DNA from: Leptospira soteropolitanensis
GTDB lineage: Bacteria; Spirochaetota; Leptospiria; Leptospirales; Leptospiraceae
DNA: 64,000 nucleotides
Direction: 5' to 3'
NCBI RefSeq assembly: GCF_026151655.1
Contig: NZ_JAMQPN010000001.1
Location: forward strand, 930,001-994,000
This document shows, piece after piece, positions 26,937 to 35,103 of this stretch. Every line of letters begins with the position of its first letter. The stretch's first letter is position 1. The notes beneath the pieces are model-generated. The model saw nothing but the letters and a program-made list of their open reading frames with translations. It had not been told where the DNA came from and ran no database searches. A program made the position numbers and the translations under genes.

Positions 26937-28163
26937 TTAAGATGGTTTTCCGTCTGGTCTTGGACTAAACAGTATTTTTGTATATTGGATGATAAACAAT
27001 ACAAAAGCAAAAATCCAAGCGATACCGGAAAGGTGGTAAGCCATATTGTATTTTCCAATGAGAGGGAGAAATACTCTAACGACTACCGCAAAATTTAAGA
27101 TGAGATATGCAAATATTGTGAGTGGGGATGCCACAATACTTCTGCCTGTATGGCCTAAACTCACACGTGTGATCATTCCATAGATAAAAACTCCAATCCC
27201 ACCAACAGTCAAACTGTGGACTGCAGAAGAAACCGGAAAGTATCCCAAAGATACAAGGCTATACAATAAAAATCCTAAACAAACCCAGAAGTAACCAGTA
27301 TACAAAATCCAGAGGATAGGTTTTTTATAGGATCGCCAAGGTTTCCATGATAAGTAACGGATCAGATTGGTAACAAACAGTGAAAAACTAACGAAAAAAG
27401 TGAAGAAAAGTATCGCACTGCCATAATTGATATTCGAAATATCAATGTTAAATGATTCATGATTTACTAAATAACCTTGGGCCATTTGAGAAACATAAAA
27501 TACAAACGGCAAGTATAAGATAGCTGTTTCTAATTTAGGCATTCTTTTGAACGAATATCCAGGAATGACTACGCCGGAAAAAAAGGGGACTACGCGTCCT
27601 CCAATGATCAAGATTAGGAATAGGATCACAAAAATACTTAAATGAATATATAATAAAGTTTTTTCTGAATCCATCACCGATCTTGCAGAAAACCCTGCTA
27701 ACAAATGAAATACGGTGAATAGTCCGTAATGATATAAAATGGGACGGTTGTGTTTCTGGGTTGGAACGATTAATTTGGGATAAAGTAGAAGAATGACCAT
27801 CAAATCGGAACTGATGTCTAAACCGAATGATAAATAGGATACAAGACCCAGAGGAAACATCGAAAACCTACCGAAAGTCCAAAAAAGAAGGAGGTAAAAT
27901 AAGTTTTTTCCTTTTAAGATACTAGAGTTTGTCCAATTTTGAACCGCAGTAAAAAGGAATCCAAGGACAATGGCTTTGGAAAATCCAAAGACCATTTCAT
28001 AAGAATGCCAATGAATGGAGTTAATTTGAATGGGATTGGTTATCGCATTGGAAAGTACTAATAACCAAATCCCGATCACTAAAATGCCATAAACCGAACC
28101 GAACCAAAAAAAAGGCCGGAAGGCAGTATTCCATAAACTCCACTGAAAAAAAGAAGTCTTCAT
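26937..28163 (-). CDS. nnrS: NnrS family membrane protein
   Basis: A 408-residue polytopic protein with about twelve hydrophobic helices. The family start is seen in NTAFRPFFWFGSVYGILV, then the conserved HSYEMVFGF (Glu/His) and GRVVPFF with the following segment, and the C-terminal HSLTVGGIGVFIYGMITRVSLGHTGR. NnrS is a heme- and copper-containing membrane protein found in NO-regulated loci and protects against nitrosative stress; its exact reaction is not known. A perfect DNR-type box lies 34-47 bases upstream of the ATG, after the Crp/Fnr gene. Confidence 0.95.
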   Translation of the reverse strand: MKTSFFQWSLWNTAFRPFFWFGSVYGILVIGIWLLVLSNAITNPIQINSIHWHSYEMVFGFSKAIVLGFLFTAVQNWTNSSILKGKNLFYLLLFWTFGRFSMFPLGLVSYLSFGLDISSDLMVILLLYPKLIVPTQKHNRPILYHYGLFTVFHLLAGFSARSVMDSEKTLLYIHLSIFVILFLILIIGGRVVPFFSGVVIPGYSFKRMPKLETAILYLPFVFYVSQMAQGYLVNHESFNIDISNINYGSAILFFTFFVSFSLFVTNLIRYLSWKPWRSYKKPILWILYTGYFWVCLGFLLYSLVSLGYFPVSSAVHSLTVGGIGVFIYGMITRVSLGHTGRSIVASPLTIFAYLILNFAVVVRVFLPLIGKYNMAYHLSGIAWIFAFVLFIIQYTKILFSPRPDGKPS

Positions 28164-28196
28164 GATTTGATCCTAATGGAAATTAGAATCATTTCA

Positions 28197-28210
28197 TTGA
28201 TTCAAATCAA
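28197..28210 (-). promoter_or_regulatory. Crp/Fnr-type (DNR-like) operator of nnrS
   Basis: TTGAT-TCAA-ATCAA, a perfect TTGAT-N4-ATCAA palindrome between the stop of the Crp/Fnr gene and the nnrS start. Its centre is 40.5 bases upstream of the first base of the ATG. A -41.5 activating position would put the transcript start at or next to the ATG (with TAGGAT at 28175-28170 as -10), so geometry is less clear than at norC. Confidence 0.75.
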
Positions 28211-28213
28211 GAA

Positions 28214-28840
28214 CTAAGCCAAAATTTTTAGTAAACCTTCTTTGTCCAAAATGGAAATTTCGCCTTTTTGGTTATCGATAAGGCCTTGTTCTTTTAATTG
28301 TTTTAGAATTCGGGAAAATGTTTCTGGCCTCAAGTAGAGAAGGGATGCCATTTGTGTTTGTTTTAATGCCAGAGAATCGGGTGTTCCATAAAATAAAAAA
28401 TGCGCCACTCTTTGCATTGCATCCATTGTAAGTCCACGATTGATTGCTAAATTTAAGGTATCAATTTTATTCATCAATGAGTGCATTAGAATATGATTTA
28501 ATTCGATATTCTTGTGAATGCGTGTTTGTACTTCCGAAAGCGGCATTCTAAAGATTGTGCTACTTTTAGTGAACCTTCCAGATGCAGGATATGGAATTCC
28601 TTGGATGACTGCCCACTCGGCAATGATACTGACTGGTCGAAAGAATGTTAAGGTCACTTCATTCATGTTCCCATCGTATTTGAATACTTGGAGATCACCT
28701 GAAACGAGTAGATCCATGTAAGCAACTGGATCACCACCATGAAATAGAAATTCATCTTTTGAGAATGTGAGTTCTTGACAACCTTCAAAGGCCTTTCTTA
28801 AGGATTCTGGATTTGGTTGTGTTAGATACTTTATAATCAT
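28214..28840 (-). CDS. Crp/Fnr family transcription regulator, DNR-like
   Basis: A 208-residue regulator with a cNMP-type beta-roll (about 20-115), a dimerisation helix and a winged-helix domain (about 140-205). The recognition helix has RPETFSRILKQL, with E173, S176 and R177 in the E-xx-SR arrangement that reads TTGAT half-sites in FNR and DNR. Only one Cys (C21) is present, so it cannot carry an FNR 4Fe-4S cluster; a heme-binding, NO-sensing DNR/NnrR role fits the context. The cAMP-contacting RxS motif of Crp is not evident. It lies 12 bases after the second DISM protein and 50 bases before nnrS. Confidence 0.9.
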   Translation of the reverse strand: MIIKYLTQPNPESLRKAFEGCQELTFSKDEFLFHGGDPVAYMDLLVSGDLQVFKYDGNMNEVTLTFFRPVSIIAEWAVIQGIPYPASGRFTKSSTIFRMPLSEVQTRIHKNIELNHILMHSLMNKIDTLNLAINRGLTMDAMQRVAHFLFYGTPDSLALKQTQMASLLYLRPETFSRILKQLKEQGLIDNQKGEISILDKEGLLKILA

Positions 28841-28852
28841 GGATTCTAGAAT

Positions 28853-30850
28853 CTATTTTTTCTTTTTAAAGTTTGGAATCTTTATTTCGGTTTCTTTTAA
28901 AAATTTCCAAATTCTTTTTAAAGTCACTTTCCAATCTTCCTTTTCTGTTTTAGTTGAAGCTGATGGAGTAGAGGTTTTTGGCTCTTTGATTGGTTGTAAC
29001 TCGGAAACAGGAACAATCGCAGCAATACCCAAATCAATCTTTAAATATTTCTTTTTGATAATTTTGAAATCTATCTTAGCCCCTAATAAACGAACAATCT
29101 CAAGAATAATGGCCCATTTGACTTTTACGGGAGTGAGAGTGTTATAGTTTTCTACTAGATCACTAAATAGTCTCTGCGAAACTTTCGGATTGCTATGAAA
29201 CAATAAAAAGCGAAAGTGAACATTTCCTTTTAGATCCTGAGTGATGATTAAATCGTTATGATTGAATTCTTTAAAAGGTGGAAAATCAACTAATCTGACA
29301 ACAACAGAATTGATTAAATCCAAACTATTATGTATTTCTGTTTCTGGGTTTACCTTAATTGAATAAGTGATGTCATCTTCTGGAATCACTTCGTTAATAA
29401 AGGAAACAAAGTTTACTTGTTCTTTGAACGGTACTTCTTTGAGTACTTCTAGTCTTGAAAGCTCTATGATATCATCCATTACATTGTCAATGGATGATTG
29501 AACTTCGATGACTTCTTTTACCAAACTTTTGTCTTTGGTTTTTTGAGTAGATTCGCGATAAATGATCAACTTTTCTTTCATTGATTTCAGGGGACCCGAA
29601 ATCATAGCATCCATATAATAAAAAATCTTTTCGCGAAGTGAATCAGCTTCCTTTAGTCTTTCATACCGGTTCTGTAGTTTACGTTTCATCATTAAAAACT
29701 GGAAACGCAATGCGAGTGTCATCAAAATTAAATAAAATAAGAAACTTGTTTCAAGAGAGGAAGGCGAATTTAGATAACCTCTTTCAATTAAGATTTCTTT
29801 AAGAATTGAATAAAGTAAATAGATTAGGGCTAATAAGTGGATTGCGGATCCTCGTTTCTGTTCTCGGAATTTAATAAATGTTACGTAAATCGCATATCCG
29901 ATCACTGCTAGTAAATGTATGTCCCAGTAACCGATAAAGTTATACCAAAATACTGGATTTGGGATAACCGCAAAAACGGCAATAAAGAGAAATTGAGTTA
30001 ATAAGTATAATCTTTGATATTTAAAAGGCTTTAGCTCAAAGAAATCTTGGATGAATTTTATGAATCCATAGGGAAGTATAAGTAGAAATGAATACTCTAT
30101 AAACTTAAGTATTGCAAATTGATTGATTAAAAAGAATCGAACTTCGTTTTTTGATAACTCATAACCAGAAAAGATGAGAGCTAGAATACTAAAACTTAGA
30201 TACTCCCTTTTATCTCGAAGATTGAAGAAGTTAATAAAGAAGAATAATGCAATAAAGAGATAAAAACCTACAAAAATTAATTCAACAAGCGAATCGTAAA
30301 GATTTCCGTTGAGAGCCTCTTCGTAAGTAACGATGCGGATAGGGCCAGTAATGATGCCAGCAGAAGTCGATAATGAAGAGTCGATCTTGATAATAAGAAC
30401 GTTCTCACCTTCTAACAATAGATCATGAGGAATGGGGTAGATCCTTGGCCTACCAAAAGCAAACTCATCTGGGTCTTTCCCGAAAGCAGAATTATTTTTG
30501 CCTATAAGAACTCCGTTGATAAATACTTCATCTGATTGGTACACTTTTCCAAGTTGTAATGCTAATGATTTTTGGTGTTGTTCCGTTGTGATTTCAAAAC
30601 TTTTTCTGATCCAAATGGCTCCACGATAACCTTTGTTTAGGTTTCTAAAATTGCTTGGAACAGTGGTGATGTCTAAATTGTTCGCATTAAAATCATTACT
30701 AAGTATGTCTGCATTATTGTTGAAATAAACTCCCCAATCCTCACCATCTAATCGTAATACTACGGTGTTTTCGCCTGTAGAACGCGAACAAAATGAAACA
30801 AAGAAAAGTAAGCAAAGTATGTGGGCTCGATTGAACGGAAAGAACTTCAT
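28853..30850 (-). CDS. 7TM-DISM lipoprotein with a strongly degenerate kinase region
   Basis: A 665-residue protein. The lipoprotein signal ends FFVSFCSRS (Cys21). A DISMED2-type beta domain (about 30-180: EDWGVYFNNN, GYRGAIWIRKSFEI, QLGKVYQSDEVFINGVLIGKN) and seven membrane helices (about 185-385) follow. The cytoplasmic part has a coiled helix pair where a histidine kinase would have its dimerisation domain (REKIFYYMDAMISGPLKSMKEK), but without a phospho-accepting His. The ATPase domain lacks recognisable N, G1 and G2 boxes. It overlaps the upstream DISM kinase by four bases, so the two are coupled. It may be a regulatory partner of that protein rather than an enzyme. Confidence 0.85.
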   Translation of the reverse strand: MKFFPFNRAHILCLLFFVSFCSRSTGENTVVLRLDGEDWGVYFNNNADILSNDFNANNLDITTVPSNFRNLNKGYRGAIWIRKSFEITTEQHQKSLALQLGKVYQSDEVFINGVLIGKNNSAFGKDPDEFAFGRPRIYPIPHDLLLEGENVLIIKIDSSLSTSAGIITGPIRIVTYEEALNGNLYDSLVELIFVGFYLFIALFFFINFFNLRDKREYLSFSILALIFSGYELSKNEVRFFLINQFAILKFIEYSFLLILPYGFIKFIQDFFELKPFKYQRLYLLTQFLFIAVFAVIPNPVFWYNFIGYWDIHLLAVIGYAIYVTFIKFREQKRGSAIHLLALIYLLYSILKEILIERGYLNSPSSLETSFLFYLILMTLALRFQFLMMKRKLQNRYERLKEADSLREKIFYYMDAMISGPLKSMKEKLIIYRESTQKTKDKSLVKEVIEVQSSIDNVMDDIIELSRLEVLKEVPFKEQVNFVSFINEVIPEDDITYSIKVNPETEIHNSLDLINSVVVRLVDFPPFKEFNHNDLIITQDLKGNVHFRFLLFHSNPKVSQRLFSDLVENYNTLTPVKVKWAIILEIVRLLGAKIDFKIIKKKYLKIDLGIAAIVPVSELQPIKEPKTSTPSASTKTEKEDWKVTLKRIWKFLKETEIKIPNFKKKK

Positions 30851-32835
30851 TTTTTTATTTTCTCCGGGATACGAATTGTAAATTTTGCTCCCATCCCTTC
30901 GCTAGATTTTAAACTCACCGTACCACCAAGAAATTTTGCGGTAGCTTCCACTAAAGTTAATCCAATGCCAGCACCTGGAATTTCATTTTTTTTATCACGG
31001 TATCCTCTAACGAATTTTTGAAATATAGTTTCCATTTCTAATTGGCTAAGACCCATACCTTCGTCCATGACAACAAGTTGATGATATCCGTCTCGGTTAA
31101 AAAATTCTATGCTAATGTCTGTTTTTGGATCAGTGTATTGATACGCATTTTCTATAAGATTTCTTAAGATACAGAATAGTAATTCTTTGGGGAAGTAAAT
31201 TTCTAAGTCATTCGGTTTTACATCGATTGTAGTAGATCTTCTGTATTGCTCTAAATGGTTTTCGATATTAGAAACACAGTGTTTGATTAATTCAGATACG
31301 GAAAAATTTTCGTAAAAAGGTATGTATGTTTTGTCCTCTAATTTACGTAGGAGGATTGCTTCTTCAACCATATATCCCATGTAAGAAATATGGTCTTCTG
31401 CTTGTTTAATTGGATCTAGTTCTTGTTTTGTGTTATTGACTTTAGGCTTTGTTTTCTTTTTTGCCGCTTGTTTTTGGTTTGTTTTCGTTTGTTCTTTTAT
31501 TGAAACTTTGGTCTGGTTTGATGATATATTATCGATAGCTTTTTTAATTTTTTCCATTCCTGATTTGAATTCAGAAGATAAATTAATTAAAAATCCTGTC
31601 TTTACTCTCTCCATTTGGATGAGTTCTTTTTCTTGTTCAATAAAGTTTTCTAATCCCAGGACAATATCGTTAGAAAGTTGAATAGAAATCATTACAAGAA
31701 ATATCAAAAATCCAAGATATAATGTTCCTGGCATAGAAATGATTTCTAATGCAGAGAGACTATCAATCAGGATTGTAGGTAATAAACAAGCAATTCCGAT
31801 AAGGATGTATTTAACTTTTGCAATGTTTTCTTTTCCATTTTTTACAAACAGATAAATTACGAGACCCATTGCTACAGGTAAGGTATAATTAAAGAGGGCG
31901 ATGACTAAAATCCAAGTTTTCGGAGTTCTAAAGAATAAAGTAATTACAAATAGTGCAAAAAGAAATACTTCATAAACAAGCAACACCAAACTACGTTTCA
32001 TCTTTAGATACTGGTGCATGAAGTTGATAAAAAATACAGGAAGGCAGATGAGAACTAAGAGTTCAGCAACATAGGACCAAGTAAAACTTTCAAATAAAAT
32101 GTCGCGATGTTGTGTGCGAATTAGAACATAAATTCCCATAAAAATAGAAAACAAAGCGAAGAAAAAGTTTTCACCTGCTCGGCCGCGGACAATCGAACCT
32201 ACTAAAAAGTAAATCCCCATAAAAATAAATACATATCCGCATACCATAGCAAATGCTTCTTTTGAAAAAACATTTTCACGTAACAGACGTTCCTTGGCAA
32301 TCGTAGGTGCTTCTTTTAGCCCATTTAGATTTGTTGCTGCATAAATGCGAATGGCCATAATATTTAGGCCAGGTTTGAGAAGGTGAGTGGGAAGGGAGTA
32401 AATCCGAATTTTTTGAAAATCCACTTCCATTTTAGGTAAAACCGTTCCAGTTTTATCAATGAGAGTTCCATTTAAATAAAACTCATCGATGTCTCGGATA
32501 CGTCCAAGTTGGATCGCGATTGGTTCCACAGGTGTTGTGTAATTTTCTGGCAAAAAGAAAGAGCAGCGATACCAGTGATAGCCTGTTAGGTTTTCCGTTT
32601 TAGAAATTCCATAATCGGGGACTGAACGTTTGACCCAGAAAGATTCTTCTACAGTTTCGTCTCGCCAATCTAAATTGTCACCTTTTCTAAATAACCAGTC
32701 AGTTTTTAGAACTATCGGTTTTTCAAAGGAAGTAATTAAAGTTCCGCATGGATCTGCCGCCAAACCGAGTAAAGTTGGCATTAAAACGAATGCGAAACCG
32801 AAAACGAATCGGTAAATAAAGGTATTCGAAATCAT
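30847..32835 (-). CDS. 7TM-DISM histidine-kinase-like sensor lacking the phospho-accepting His
   Basis: A 662-residue sensor with a signal peptide (to GLAA, about 27), a DISMED2-type domain (YHWYRCSFFLPENY, IQLGRIRDIDEFYLNGTLIDKTG), seven membrane helices (about 195-390), a helical linker and an ATPase domain. The dimerisation box reads FLINLSSEFKSGM where active kinases have F-x-x-x-(M/I)-SHELRTPL, so Ser421 replaces the phospho-accepting His. A Lys/Gln-rich insertion follows (about 430-475). The ATPase keeps N (NLIENAYQYT), G1 (MDEGMGLS) and G2 (GAGIGLTLVEA) boxes. Its start overlaps the fliH stop by four bases. Confidence 0.9.
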   Translation of the reverse strand: MISNTFIYRFVFGFAFVLMPTLLGLAADPCGTLITSFEKPIVLKTDWLFRKGDNLDWRDETVEESFWVKRSVPDYGISKTENLTGYHWYRCSFFLPENYTTPVEPIAIQLGRIRDIDEFYLNGTLIDKTGTVLPKMEVDFQKIRIYSLPTHLLKPGLNIMAIRIYAATNLNGLKEAPTIAKERLLRENVFSKEAFAMVCGYVFIFMGIYFLVGSIVRGRAGENFFFALFSIFMGIYVLIRTQHRDILFESFTWSYVAELLVLICLPVFFINFMHQYLKMKRSLVLLVYEVFLFALFVITLFFRTPKTWILVIALFNYTLPVAMGLVIYLFVKNGKENIAKVKYILIGIACLLPTILIDSLSALEIISMPGTLYLGFLIFLVMISIQLSNDIVLGLENFIEQEKELIQMERVKTGFLINLSSEFKSGMEKIKKAIDNISSNQTKVSIKEQTKTNQKQAAKKKTKPKVNNTKQELDPIKQAEDHISYMGYMVEEAILLRKLEDKTYIPFYENFSVSELIKHCVSNIENHLEQYRRSTTIDVKPNDLEIYFPKELLFCILRNLIENAYQYTDPKTDISIEFFNRDGYHQLVVMDEGMGLSQLEMETIFQKFVRGYRDKKNEIPGAGIGLTLVEATAKFLGGTVSLKSSEGMGAKFTIRIPEKIKK

Positions 32836-33755
32836 ATCGGTTCGACGTTTCGAATGGCCTCTTCGATTTCTTTGAGCTGAGTAGAGATTCTTGCGTCGAT
32901 AGCTCCCACATCTGTTTCTATAATCACGCCACCACGATCCACTCGAGAGTCTTCGTAGATGTTTACCTTTCTGAGGGATTCCATTAGTTTGATAAGTTCG
33001 TCTTTGTGTGCAGTGGTAAGTTCCAAGTCGGCAAAGTTAACTCGAATATCGATCCTATCGCGATCTTTGATTCGTTTCATTGCTTCGCGGATATTGTTGA
33101 GTACGATTTCTTTACGTTCAATAATTTCATCTTTGATGACTTTTCTTGCAATAACAAGAATCATCTCTACCATTTGTTTTTCCGACGCTGCAATCATCTC
33201 TTCACGAATATCGATCGCCTTACCAATGATAGTTCCTAGGCGGTCAATGAGTCTTCTCACTTCACCTTGGCCTTTTTTGAATCCAACTTCGCGACCAGCA
33301 TCATATCCTTTTTGATATGCCTCATGCTCAATCTCAGCCTGTTTCATTTCGGCTTCTTTGATCATACGTTCGACTTCCATCTTAGCACGATCTAAGATTT
33401 GTTCCGCTTTGGCACGGCCGGAGTCTTCTTCTAGTTTGATTTTTTCTTTAGAGTCTTGAACCATTTGGAAGGCTTTGGTTCTACCTTCTTCTTCAATGGC
33501 TTTGGCTTGTTTTTTTGCGTCTTCTAATAATTGACGAACTTGTTCTTCTGTTTCTTGGCGATACCTTTGGAGTTCCGCTTCGATCTCTTCAATCGATGGA
33601 CCTTGGTATTGTTCGATGATATTTCCTTCTTGGTCTATCTCGAAGTCTTCTTGTTCGTCGGTTTTATGAAATTTTTTGTACTTATCAGGAAGTTGAATCT
33701 CAACTTCTTCTTGTAAGTCGGCAATTTGAATAGGTTTAAAGACGAGTTTTGCCAT
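32832..33755 (-). CDS. fliH: Flagellar assembly protein FliH
   Basis: A 307-residue FliH, the negative regulator and stator-like stalk of the export ATPase FliI. Residues 55-155 are a long charged coiled coil with Ala/Lys/Glu heptads (RQLLEDAKKQAKAIEEEGR). Then comes YQKGYDAGREVGFKKGQGEV, the Gly-rich turn typical of FliH/YscL, and the C-terminal domain (MVEMILVIARKVIKDEII, VNIYEDSRVDRGGVIIETDVGAIDARISTQL) with the family DxxxxxGGCxxET-like signature. fliI is not downstream; instead the DISM kinase gene overlaps its stop. It follows the FliG gene by four bases. Confidence 0.93.
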   Translation of the reverse strand: MAKLVFKPIQIADLQEEVEIQLPDKYKKFHKTDEQEDFEIDQEGNIIEQYQGPSIEEIEAELQRYRQETEEQVRQLLEDAKKQAKAIEEEGRTKAFQMVQDSKEKIKLEEDSGRAKAEQILDRAKMEVERMIKEAEMKQAEIEHEAYQKGYDAGREVGFKKGQGEVRRLIDRLGTIIGKAIDIREEMIAASEKQMVEMILVIARKVIKDEIIERKEIVLNNIREAMKRIKDRDRIDIRVNFADLELTTAHKDELIKLMESLRKVNIYEDSRVDRGGVIIETDVGAIDARISTQLKEIEEAIRNVEPI

Positions 33756-33759
33756 ATAC

Positions 33760-34989
33760 TTACTTCAATCTCCAGAGTTTCACTTTGCCTTCGTCCATTG
33801 CCTCGCGCAGTCGATCCAAGATTCCCTTTTGGGCTTCTTCAATTTCTGCTAAAGACACAGGGCCTAATGAATCCCATTCGATCTTTATTTCTTTTACAAG
33901 CCAAGATTCCAAATTGGAATATACTTGGTCGCGAAAATCCGTTTCCACTCCTTTCAGTGCACAAGCAATGACAAGAGGATGGATCTCTGAAAAGAACCGA
34001 GTGAGACTCGTCCTTCCTAAATGAAGGAGGTCTTCCAAACGAAAGTAGTGTTCTACTATAGTTTCGGCATATTCTGGGCTTTTTTTCTGAATTCGTTCAA
34101 TTAAATTTTGAGATGGCAAAAAAGGAAGTCTGGTGAGAATTTCCCCTGCCGTTTTGGCTTTGCGGCTGCGGATCTTCGAAACTGGCATTTTTTTCTCGAT
34201 CAGTTCCATTTTGAACCTGAGAAAACGCTCCAGTTGGTCGCGTTCCCGGTCCGAATGGTAATCAACTTCAGAAAGTGCTAAAATAATATCTTCCCTGTGG
34301 TTTTCTGGATATTCGGATAAAACCTCGGAAGCCGTCTCTGGATCGGAAAAACTAAGAACCCTGGCCACCACTTCTGAAGACTCGTCCATTGTCAAATGGC
34401 GAAGCATTTCCACGGAATACCTGGGTAGTTCTTGCCAAAGAGGGGATTGGGATTTGGATTCTTCTTCTTTGAGGATTTCTTGGATGAGCGAATACAATTC
34501 ACTTGAATCTGGATGTTCGCTATTCGTATATCTTCCGTCAGATGATTCGTTTAGATCTCCGTGTTGATCATTGCGATCCGAAAAGCCGCTTTTGAGGGGT
34601 GAATTTCCGATTGGAAGTTCAGATTTCCCTGCTTTTTCAAGGAAATCACCGCTCTTCGCATATTTCCCCGCCGGTGAATTGGGTGGGTAGCCGTTGTTCG
34701 TATAACCGCCTATTTTTTGAGTTCCAGGTCTAGATTGTAAATTCCCTGGAAGCCCCGTCTCGAATGGGTATTTTCCTTTTGTCTTTTGCTTATTTTTTTG
34801 GAGGAAATTGGTAAAGGAAAGGAGGATGTCCTTTTCCTGGCCCCTTGTTGGGGAAGGATTTGATTCCACTTTGATCAGAAGTGATTCAATTTCTGCGTCA
34901 CTCAAATGCGCGAACACTTCATCCGGTAAATAGCGACCTAGGATTTGGTAGGCTAAGGCGGCTTTGTTGGGTCCGGATGGAGTTTTCAT
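33760..34989 (-). CDS. fliG: FliG-family motor switch protein (divergent paralogue)
   Basis: A 409-residue FliG-like protein. An N-terminal region (PNKAALAYQILGRYLPDEVFAHLSDAEIESLL) is followed by about 100 residues of low-complexity linker (Asn/Gly/Ser/Pro-rich), then the middle domain (ELPRYSVEMLRHLTMDESSEVVARVLSF) and the C-terminal torque domain ending DSLGPVSLAEIEEAQKGILDRLREAMDEGKVKL. In the torque region EDLLHLGRTSLTRFF stands where canonical FliG has DLxxLDDRxIQ; the acidic pair is missing. Spirochaetes carry two FliG proteins, and this is probably the accessory one. fliH follows after four bases. Confidence 0.85.
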   Translation of the reverse strand: MKTPSGPNKAALAYQILGRYLPDEVFAHLSDAEIESLLIKVESNPSPTRGQEKDILLSFTNFLQKNKQKTKGKYPFETGLPGNLQSRPGTQKIGGYTNNGYPPNSPAGKYAKSGDFLEKAGKSELPIGNSPLKSGFSDRNDQHGDLNESSDGRYTNSEHPDSSELYSLIQEILKEEESKSQSPLWQELPRYSVEMLRHLTMDESSEVVARVLSFSDPETASEVLSEYPENHREDIILALSEVDYHSDRERDQLERFLRFKMELIEKKMPVSKIRSRKAKTAGEILTRLPFLPSQNLIERIQKKSPEYAETIVEHYFRLEDLLHLGRTSLTRFFSEIHPLVIACALKGVETDFRDQVYSNLESWLVKEIKIEWDSLGPVSLAEIEEAQKGILDRLREAMDEGKVKLWRLK

Positions 34990-35103
34990 TTAGGTGACAT
35001 AATAGCGGAATGATACAGTCGTACAAACTAAAAAATATTATTTTTTTTAATTCGAAAACTTCCTTTCCAAATTCGTGTCCTCGGGAGTCTCTGAAGGTTA
35101 GGG

